This document shows, piece by piece, positions 56,768 through 64,000 of a stretch of 64,000 bases of DNA (its first letter is position 1; each line of letters starts with the position of its first letter). The DNA is from Gnetum montanum (taxonomy: Eukaryota > Streptophyta > Gnetopsida > Gnetales > Gnetaceae). Under the pieces are notes generated by a model. It was not told the origin of the DNA and made no database searches. It was given only the letters and a program-made list of their open reading frames with translations. The position numbers were made by a program, and so were the translations under genes. The stretch lies in contig MNCI01023945.1 of the NCBI GenBank assembly GCA_015680685.1, positions 133,450 to 197,449 on the forward strand, in the 5' to 3' direction.

Positions 56768-57726
56768 TCATGTGAAGCCTACCTCAATAGATCCCAAAAG
56801 AATCCATTTCATAATATTCATAAGTAAATTCAGTTTAGAAAATAATAATAACATAATGAGATGGATAAAATCTCCCTTTTTATAAAATAAACTCTCAAAA
56901 TATAGAGAAATACATCAAATATGAAAAGCCAAGCTCAACTCATGCCTCTGCCAAGGATGTTAGAGGACATACATGTTCCCTCTCAATCCTCAGTTACTCA
57001 TAATGGAGTCAAGCTCAAGATAAGATACTTATAAGAGATTCTTTCAACTTCCCTTAAGTGCTCTCCCTTTCCTCTTAGTCAAATTCTCTTGCACAAGTTG
57101 TCTTCTTGCATAGGATCTTAAGAGATCTCTCAAATCTTTTACTTCACTCTCCTCTCTCTCCCTCTTACCCAAACTTAGGCCTTGGACTTTTATTTATAAG
57201 TTCTTGATGTGATCATTTGTCTTCCCTTTTATTTAAAAATACAAATTAGTTTCCATTGCTCATATGAGACATCTTGGATGTGTGGGAGATGTCTCAATAA
57301 AAAACAAATAGATTTCAAATGAGATGTCTTCAAATTGGAGGAGACATCTTACTGAAGATTAAGTCATCTTGGGGTTGACTAAGATGTCTTGCCTAAGATA
57401 TCTAGAAAGTAGATGAGATGTCTTAGCCCTAGATAAGATGTTTGGGGAATGCATGAGACATCTTGGATATATTTGAGATGCCTTACTTGATAGGTTCAAA
57501 TAAAAAGATGTTTCTTTAAAATTTGGAACCTCTAGACACCTCCAAATAGGTCCATATTAATCCTAGAACCTCCTAAACTCACCAAAATAGGCTCAAAACA
57601 CCTAAAAACATGCCAAAACACCCTAGAATTGTCATCAAGAAGATTAGCATAGGAAGACATACCCAAAAAAGGCTCACATATCCAAAAACATTTAGATTAC
57701 ATAATGACTAGGTGATGTCTTTATCA
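56768..57726 (-). repeat. E10 5' LTR
   Basis: It is the partner of 53476-54418. Word arrays (AGACATCTT, AGATGTCTT, GAGATGTCT and others) are at 57266-57490. The minus strand begins TGATAAAGACATCACC at 57726. Confidence 0.9.
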
Positions 57727-57900
57727 CCATAAGCTAACCATGAGCTATGGTGAGGCAGGAATGGACAACGATGAGTATCATGGATCATGGTTGAGTTATG
57801 GAATTTACCGTGACCTGAACACATGTCATGATTAATCTTCCATTTAGACATCATGAATTTTGATCCACTTGTGACCAGCCTATGATCATTGGTTCTTATC
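57727..57900. repeat. CATGA/TCATG palindromic word array, right of E10
   Basis: CCATGAGCTATGG, ATCATGGATCATGGTT, ATGTCATGATTA and CATCATGAATTTTGATC continue the array seen at 53240-53475. E10 therefore landed inside one array. Confidence 0.6.
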
Positions 57901-58705
57901 AATTTTGGACTATTCTTGTGAGATAGTAAGATAGGCAATGAGCTCCCTATCATAGAATAACATTTGTAAACTTTCAACTTGCACCAAAATATGGGAATGT
58001 CCCATTGTTGTACCCATACTTGTCTTCCTTTCAGTCATTTGGAAGTGTGGCTGCAACATACATCTCCTTAGCAATTGCTAACTAGACTACATCATTCAAC
58101 CTTCTTATAGCATTTTAGCATTACTTTTGACATCATCATTGCCTCATTTTTCTTTTGATGCCAAGTTCAACATTTGGTATCATTTTGACATCAAATTAAC
58201 AACTCAACATTTAGAAGTTTCTAAAGTCTTCTTCAAGGACCCTAGTGCATCACTTCTTCACAATCTACTAAGCATTTTTTGGTCTATGAATAGAAGACCT
58301 AGGACATCATTTTGAGCTTCTTTGATTTTGGATATTTGATCACTGATCTTGGATCTCTTATCTCATCTAAGAGGATCTAATCTGCATTCACAATCGGCAA
58401 TGACATTGCAATTTCAACATTTCAAATCTCTTGTATCCCTTAACAAACCCTAATCCACGATCTAACATAATTGTATCTCCTTCATTGTACACATACTTGA
58501 CACACGAAGAAACCCTAAGATCAAACCCAAATAGTCTAGTTCAATCCAAATCCCTATTGCATCAAACCTACACCCACATTGAAAGTTATTCTTGGAGAAA
58601 ACCCAATTAGGTGTACACATCAAAGACCAAGGTAACACAATTCCTGGTAGATAGGCTTTGAGTCACCTAGTTCTTCTTCAAACATATCACTGATCTACAA
58701 GTTCT

Positions 58706-58757
<52 letters not shown>

Positions 58758-60374
58758 ATTTTTCCTATCCCATCCTAAAACCCCCTCAAGCCTAGACTGC
58801 AAATAAAAAGGACTCTTGCTTATCATCTGTCGTAAACATTTCTCTAGAAATAAAGGAAATCAAGGGTACATTTTCTCTTTTATTTCAATCATTCTCTTCT
58901 ACCTAGCATAGATTTATTGTTTTGCTTACAAATTCAATCGATAGGATTACATTTTCTATTGTTCTTCTATCAGTTTGTTTGCAAAACTGTGTTCCTTTTT
59001 CTATTCTTGCATTGTTTCTAATATTTTTTTCTTTTTCTTTTTGCTACACTTAATTTACAAATTGCTTTTTGTTGGCTTCAACATTACTTTTTTCTTTTTG
59101 GTGGCAAGATAAGTATTGGGCTCCATGTGATGAGCCTTGATCCTCTCATCTTAATTGATTATTAAGATTCCAAGAATAATCTCTTTTTATCTATTAAAAA
59201 AAGTTAGTAGATATGGTAGTCATTTTATCAATTTCACTTGGCAACCTATTTTAACAAAAATCAAGCAACATAAAGGTCTTCTATGAAATTCAAGTTAAAC
59301 TGAATAAAATTTTAGTCGAGAATAGAAGTGAAGACATTCGTTCAAATGTTCTACTTGTCGCTGGATTTAACCTTTTTGTCAAAATATAATTTATCAAAAT
59401 TATCTTCAGCTATGTTTTTATGTCAATCTTCCACGTTAATTTAAAAGGTACTTTTATTTAAATCATTAAAAGTTCTTTTAACTTCTTTCTAAGCACTATT
59501 AAAATCATTCCTTACTAGTCATTATTACTTGATTGTTTAAAACTAGTCATTTCAACTTAAAAACTAATTAATCTTTTAAATTAGTTGATTTATTTATTTT
59601 TTCTCGAGCTACCTATTACCCCTTTGTCTTAAACTTTCTGTCAAGCACTATATATTCTCTCACGAATCCTTAAGAAATCATTTATAATAAACCTAATATA
59701 ATTTAAAATCTCTTACGAAAGAACAAAATGCAAGCTAGCTATGGTAAATCATCCAAAAGTGTTGAAATTTACTACCCCTGCGATAAAGCATTAGAAAGAA
59801 TGCCCAAACAGTTTCTGGATTGAAGAAATCAAGGTAATTAAATGGAGAACAATGTCGTCATGAAGCACTAAAAAACAGATTGAAGATTTTATAAAGCAAT
59901 GAACGCTGGTTCTACTTCAGGCTAGTTTATCAGATGAATGGCTTATATAAAATCTTGAGAGTATACAAATTGCTTAATATACATGAGCATCAAAATGAAT
60001 TAGTCTCAACGTAAATTACTTGGATTATTAGGACCAGACCCTAAGTTTACGGATTTCTGTGCACGTTTTGTTTCAGGGAAGGCAAATATACGTTTCCTTC
60101 AAAAGAAATTTAGGTTTAAAATAAAAAATCACCTAAGCATACAAGAAAAATTTTATTCTTTCTTGGAAGGCCAAAAATTTGACACCATTTTATCATGGTG
60201 AGGACCAAAGAAATCTTAAAAGGCATTGGAATCTATATATAGTTACCCTTGATTATATTATTTTATTTTAAAAAATAAATTATAATACTATTACTTATGT
60301 TGAATAATATTTAAGGCAATTAAGGATACTATTAGTGCAAAATTGTGCAAACTACAGATGACTCAAGCTAGTGA
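57901..60374. other. No recognised feature
   Basis: No motif-bearing ORF. Two AAACCCTAA words near 58447 and 58510 are isolated and not telomeric. 59,150-60,300 is AT-rich. Confidence 0.4.
58707..58756 (+). repeat. (CT)n microsatellite
   Basis: About 25 uninterrupted CT units. Confidence 0.95.
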
Positions 60375-60657
60375 GCCATACTATGAAGCTTTGGAAGAGT
60401 GTCATAGAGCAGCATCTCAATCAATAGTATCAGAAAATCAATTTGGATTCAAACCAAGGAAATCTACTATAAAGGCTATTTTCTAATACGTCAATTGATG
60501 GAGAAATTCTGAAAATGTAGAAAAAATATAGATACGATCTTTATTGACTTGGAAAAAACATATGGTAGAGTGCCTAGAGATATTATTTAGTGGCCCTTGC
60601 AGAGTAAAAACATCCCTGATAAATATATTAAAATAATTCATGACATGTATTTGTAAA
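60375..60657 (+). pseudogene. L2: LINE reverse transcriptase fragment
   Basis: SHTMKLWKSVIEQHL (60375 on) is followed, after a frame change, by SENQFGFKPRKSTIKAIF. Further changes give QLMEKF.KCRKN, FIDLEKTYGRVPRDII and NIPDKYIKIIHDMY. These are the diagnostic blocks of plant LINE RTs, with the first catalytic Asp in FIDLEK. It ends before the F-A-D-D block and lies alone, so it is a dead fragment. Confidence 0.85.
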
Positions 60658-61131
60658 GAGCTTTGTTTTGATCTTGTACTCATGCTCAAGTGCCAACTTG
60701 TGTGTTGCAACTGCTTAAAAGTGTTGCAGTGTGCAACGGTGTTCTCAATGTTTTGGGATGCACTGGGTGTGTCGGGGGTGTAACTGAGTAGAGTATGTTG
60801 AGGAATAGATGGGAAATGTAACGGGAAATGTACTAGTGAATGGCTTGATTAACCTTGTTACATGTGTTAGGAACAATGTGGTACCTTGCTGCTGTGACGA
60901 AGTGCATTCTCTTACGAACACTTCTGAGTGTCATCCTACAAACACAACTCCAAGAAGATAAGAAAACCATGAGTGAGTGAGTAAGCTTAGACTTGAATAG
61001 CAACTGATGAAACAAAGGCATCCAATGAGATTTCAGGCACTGAATATGAATGGTAGCAATGTTGTTAGGATTAACTAATGATGAGTGAGGCAGCGGCTCT
61101 GATGAATTTTGAATGCAGGTACAGATCGGGA
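60658..61131. other. Unassigned, possibly part of E11 LTR
   Basis: It is richer in G+C than the sequence to the left, so it may belong to the E11 3' LTR (minus strand). The minus frame 60833-61021 has no motif. Confidence 0.35.
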
Positions 61132-61383
61132 GGCAGTTTATAGTCGTAGCGGATTGTTGTGGGTTAGTTTTATGTCATAACCCATTGGACGTTGCCAATT
61201 TAGCATCATAGTGGACAATACATTGCTAGTTGATGGTCTTGGGAGATTGTGGAGAGGCAAACCAATTTATAGTCTTAGCGGACTTTGCCGAATAAAATTG
61301 TGGCAGTTTAATGTCGTACTAGATGGGTGCTAGTTTATTATCATTGCGGACGAACTGTGGTGTCAGTTTATCATCATAATGCT
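61132..61383 (-). repeat. Seven-copy degenerate word array, presumed E11 U3
   Basis: The word GGCAGTTTATAGTCGTAGCGGA and variants begin near 61132, 61161, 61193, 61262, 61302, 61329 and 61362. Read on the minus strand, each holds ACTATAAACTG-like sequence. The array comes directly after the E11 integrase end on the minus strand, where the 3' LTR should begin. Confidence 0.65.
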
Positions 61384-61419
61384 AGGACGAGTGCATACCT
61401 GAGTTTATGCTCAAACATA

Positions 61420-61929
61420 GAACGGTTTCAAATACAAGTGGTTGGTTGGATGTGGAAGCTCGTTCCCTTCCATGTCAGCTAGCTTAAACGCACCATTGTC
61501 ATACACTTTGGTGACCAAGTAAGGCCCTTCCTAGTTGGCTGAGAATTTTTTCGGGTGTTCCCGAACTGCTTTGAGTACAAGGTCACCTTCCTTGATTGGG
61601 CACTTATGAATATCGTGTCGATGGCGCCGTCGTTGTTGCTTCTAGTACCATTCAATCTAATTGAGTGCACGTGTGCGTTCCTCCTCCACCGAGTCCAAGT
61701 TAACAATGCGCAAGTCATTGTTTTGACCCTCATCGAGGAGTTCGGAGAGTGTGATCCTTAAAGATGGTACCTGCAACTCCAAAGGTAAAATAGCTTCCAA
61801 ACCATAAACAAGACTATATGGCATTTTACCTGTGGAAGTCCGATGCGTAGTACGATAAGCCCATAATGCATAAACTAGCTACTCATGCCACCATCATTTG
61901 CTCTGTGTAAGCATCCTTTTGAGCACTGT
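61420..61929 (-). pseudogene. E11 integrase C-terminal part (Tat-like)
   Basis: From the E12 insertion point the minus strand reads VLKRMLTQSK. After a stop and a few residues it gives LVYALWAYRTTHRTSTGKMP, YSLVYGLEAILPLELQVPSL and RITLSEL. Then come an Arg-rich stretch, KEGDLVLKAVREHPKKFSAN and EGPYLVTKVYDNGAFKLADM before HLYL. This is the end of an integrase core and the GPY/F module, without a chromodomain, as in Tat-type elements. Only three or four stops are seen, so it is younger than E2 and E8. The upstream half is not in the window, displaced by E12. Confidence 0.9.
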
Positions 61930-61975
61930 TGATGAGACGCGACTTGCACTGGGCCGCGATATCGCGTCTTCTCCT

Positions 61976-61999
61976 ACGATATCGCGTACGCGATATCGT
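61976..61999. promoter_or_regulatory. 24-bp perfect palindrome in E12 U3
   Basis: The 12-bp half ACGATATCGCGT is followed directly by its own reverse complement. A third GATATC word (GCGATATCGC, 61956-61965) lies 10 bp upstream. The palindrome ends 16 bp before the TATA box. Confidence 0.85.
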
Positions 62000-62015
62000 G
62001 TCCCACTGCCATATC

Positions 62016-62023
62016 TATAAATA
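62016..62023 (+). promoter_or_regulatory. TATA box of E12 LTR
   Basis: TATAAATA, placed as in the other OTA LTRs. Transcription would then start near 62045. Confidence 0.65.
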
Positions 62024-62270
62024 AGAGGCAGCACTCCCTTCATTTCCCAATCCTGGCTAGCGTAGCGAAGCTTTGGTAGATTGATCACTCCAGAGTTAGA
62101 ATTTTTCCCCATGTGCCCGCAGTAGGAGTCCTAGAGTGAACGGCTCTTTATTCGAGCAGCTTGTAACCTGAACCCAAGTTGTGTATGGCAATAAAGACGA
62201 ACTTGATTGGATAAACCTTGCAGCACGTGGTTTCATTTATTGCTTTCATTTCTTGCTTTCCTAGTGCGTT

Positions 62271-62600
62271 CAAGTACGACTTGATTACAAGCGTCTACGG
62301 ACGTGTACGGCTAGTCAAGGAATCGGCTGCTTGACGCAATGCATGAGTACGACTCAATTACGAGCATTGGCTGCTTGGTAACCCAGTAGCGTATTCCAGG
62401 ATTCTGCGCTTGGTAACTCCAGGGTCCAATGTGTACGGCTAGTTGAGGAATCGGCTGCTCATTGCTAGGCTAGATCGTGTGATAAGTACGACTTAGTTAC
62501 GAGCACCCACGGGTGTGTACGGCTGGCTAAGGAATCGGCTGCTTATCACACGTAGGCTAAATAGGTGCCTCAGTACGACCACTTCGAGCACTTGCGTTAC
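62271..62600 (+). repeat. Subrepeats in E12 R-U5
   Basis: The block AGTACGACTTGATTACAAGC recurs (62272, 62344, 62486, partly 62571). The block GTGTACGGCTAGTCAAGGAA with TCGGCTGCT recurs (62310, 62432, 62515). One unit is bracketed by an 11-bp perfect inverted pair, CGTGTGATAAG (62476-62486) and CTTATCACACG (62542-62552). Older LTRs at 16590-16680 and 35985-36080 keep traces of the same blocks. Confidence 0.8.
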
Positions 62601-62971
62601 GTGTGGCGATCCCAGTAACGATTAGCGTTTGGTAAGCTGCAGTTGCATAGTTCAGGGTGTGTCCGGCAAGTGGGAACGGATGCTGACGCTAGTTAATTTA
62701 GACTTAGATCTTAGTTAGAGTTAGTTTAGTTTTCTCAACCCTTTCTCCTGGTAGCATAGAAGATAAGCCGAAAATACCAAAAAAATCACATACCTCAGAC
62801 TTGCTTAACCATACACCGTGACACATACAAGCAAGCCTGGGAAGACAACGAACGATTAACCCCAAGTGTTTCTTGTGGCGTTAAGGCATTTAGTCTGCGG
62901 AGTTCGACCGGATCGCGCGTGTACGCTCGTATTCGTATGGTGGAGTGTAGGGGTACCTCGCCACTCATCAT

Positions 62972-62989
62972 TGGCGCCGTTGCCGGGGA
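62972..62989 (+). other. E12 primer-binding site, tRNA-Asp, intact
   Basis: TGGCGCCGTTGCCGGGGA pairs with the 3' end of plant tRNA-Asp including CCA. It is the reference for the decayed copies in E2, E5 and E8. Confidence 0.9.
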
Positions 62990-63116
62990 CTAAGTGTTTT
63001 TTCGCCAATTTAACATAAGGGATATCACTCACATCGTTGTGAGCTTAAAACGAACCTTAGGGTTAATCAGTTAATCAAGAACAATAAATAACGGTGAAAT
63101 TAGCACACCAATAGAA

Positions 63117-63956
63117 ATGGCTTCTTCTCACGAAATCAACTCACCTAAGGACAATACAGGAGAAAGTCAGCATCATACGCATAACCGAGATCAACCATGT
63201 CCTCAACAATCTAAGGTCACATATACTCATCCCGATGAGTATGTGCCGGATTTTACCTTTGTTTTCCATCAAGATGAGCAACTGCGGTGGAGAGACATGC
63301 AAGGTAACATCGTGTTACCCCCAGATCGATCCGCTCCCAACATGCTTTTCCGTGCCTTGGTACAGATTGGCATGCATGAGCTGTTCGCAGAATACGTTTT
63401 GGATGACCATGATACAAGGGATTATCAACCCACAAACGCCCAACGTATTCGGGATGCAAGGCAGGAGAGCCAACATTCACTACTGAAGGGCAAGGTTCCC
63501 CACGTCATTAGTGAAATAGGAGAAGAGGAACCCCTCACGATGGGTTTCTTGGAAAATGATGTTCCTCCTCCTCACTCTAGTGAAGAGGTTAGGCATCAGG
63601 GCCTTAGATCAACGATACATATTCCAGGCTCTGATCCTCGTGAGCACCAGCTGTTCATGGTAGGAACAATCACTCGCACTAATGACGGACTCGTTGATCG
63701 TCACAACGATCGGGGCAGAAGCAGCCGAAGAGAAGGCATGAAACATCACCATGGTGATGGATCCCCTTCTTCTTCTCCTTCATCTCATCATTCACACTCT
63801 CCTTCCACATCTGGGTGCAGCCACCATGAGCATAACGTAGAGAGTAAAGGTAAAAGAGATGAAATGCCTCGACAGGAAGGTCGAGAGGAGTTAGGACAAG
63901 GGCAAGGACGTAGGGAGAATAGGGAACCACCACGTAGACATCACAGATGTCATTAA
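63117..63956 (+). CDS. E12 gag N-terminal part (279 codons, then a stop)
   Basis: The start ATG at 63117 follows a 127-bp leader after the PBS. Residues 1-35 are polar; HPDEYVPDFTFVFHQDEQLR (about 39-58) and WRDMQGNIVLPPDRSAPNML are the conserved N-terminal gag block also seen in E2, E5 and E8. Residues 190-279 are rich in His, Ser, Arg and Glu (HHHGDGSPSSSPSSHHSHS). A TAA at 63954-63956 interrupts what is clearly one protein: the same frame goes on RDDHDEPLFATRSM to the window end, matching YEHEEPLLATHNM of E8. The stop is probably a recent null mutation, though a programmed break cannot be ruled out from one copy. The gag core and zinc knuckle would lie beyond the window. Confidence 0.85.
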   Translation: MASSHEINSPKDNTGESQHHTHNRDQPCPQQSKVTYTHPDEYVPDFTFVFHQDEQLRWRDMQGNIVLPPDRSAPNMLFRALVQIGMHELFAEYVLDDHDTRDYQPTNAQRIRDARQESQHSLLKGKVPHVISEIGEEEPLTMGFLENDVPPPHSSEEVRHQGLRSTIHIPGSDPREHQLFMVGTITRTNDGLVDRHNDRGRSSRREGMKHHHGDGSPSSSPSSHHSHSPSTSGCSHHEHNVESKGKRDEMPRQEGREELGQGQGRRENREPPRRHHRCH

Positions 63957-64000
63957 AGAGATGATCATGATGAACCCCTATTCGCAACCCGAAGTATGCT
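63957..64000 (+). pseudogene. E12 gag continuation past the stop
   Basis: The frame stays open to the edge of the window and keeps the D-E-P-L-x-A-T signature, so no frameshift accompanies the stop. Confidence 0.8.

Larger units (their letters stand above)
61930..62970 (+). repeat. E12 5' LTR (OTA type, youngest)
   Basis: It begins TGATGAG and ends CTCATCA, with a perfect PBS one base further. U3 is very short (86 bp to the TATA box) and is almost filled by GCGATATCGC and a 24-bp palindrome. R-U5 is long (about 950 bp) and CpG-rich, with internal subrepeats. It interrupts E11 integrase at 61930. The bases just before it are ACTGT, the expected left copy of a target-site duplication whose right copy is beyond the window. 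Confidence 0.9.

Noticed and set aside
58440-58520. AAACCCTAA words, plant-telomere-like
   Set aside because: Only two isolated occurrences, not tandem.
57960-58760. Possible host-gene 5' region with CT-rich tract
   Set aside because: CT repeats near a presumed leader are common in plant genes, but no coding sequence follows.
62972-62989. Possible tRNA-Asp gene
   Set aside because: Only the 3'-end complement is present, at the LTR border. It is a primer-binding site.

Overview
The window is a stretch of plant nuclear DNA made almost wholly of nested, decayed retrotransposons. I find no intact host gene. The plant assignment rests on three things: primer-binding sites matching plant tRNA-Asp and initiator tRNA-Met, Ogre/Tat/Athila-like (OTA) and chromovirus-like Ty3/gypsy proteins, and a Ty1/copia gag. 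The AT-rich composition, many in-frame TAG/TAA/TGA codons of the kind left by methyl-cytosine decay, and the lack of genes over 64 kb suggest a large, repeat-dense genome. A gymnosperm is plausible, but the sequence alone cannot settle that.

Layout, with working names. E1 (1-2014, +) is an OTA gag remnant. E2 (about 2015-11057, -) is a decayed OTA element with a 3' LTR piece, integrase, RNase H, RT, protease, gag, tRNA-Asp PBS and 5' LTR. E3 (11675-about 12760, +) is an LTR piece. E4 (about 12817-17022, +) is an accessory coiled-coil ORF plus 3' LTR. E5 (17023-about 19100, -) is OTA gag, PBS and part of an LTR. L1 (19243-19560, +) is a LINE tail. An odd array with a long hairpin lies at 20580-21880. 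E6 (24182-30076, -) is a chromovirus with both LTRs. E7 (31180-about 35547, -) is a chromovirus lacking protease, RT and RNase H. E8 (about 35548-42110, +) is an OTA element with LTR, gag, protease, RT, RNase H and a cut integrase. E9 (about 45680-48650, +) is a copia LTR, PBS and gag, followed by a separate accessory-ORF piece up to 49534. A second E7-type LTR (49535-50580, -) and a second E9-type LTR (50683-about 51800, -) follow. E10 (53476-57726, -) has both LTRs but only gag and protease between them. L2 (60375-60657, +) is a LINE RT fragment. E11 (about 61132-61929, -) is a Tat-like integrase tail plus presumed LTR. E12 (61930 to the end, +) is the youngest element and was inserted into E11's integrase; it has a full LTR, a perfect tRNA-Asp PBS and a 279-codon gag ORF.

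The most notable pattern is regulatory. Just upstream of the TATA box, several LTR families carry dense arrays of short palindromic words, and the word differs by family. OTA-type LTRs carry GATATCG-like words. The E6 and E10 chromovirus-like LTRs and the unrelated copia LTRs carry AGACATCTT-like words. Other word arrays occur at 45100-45700, around E10, and at 61132-61383. Sharing of AGACATCTT between copia and gypsy LTRs, and its appearance before a TATA box and an accessory ORF at 48870-49534, is what I would follow first. Second is a 70-nt-arm hairpin at 21006-21166, 94% paired with a 21-nt loop.
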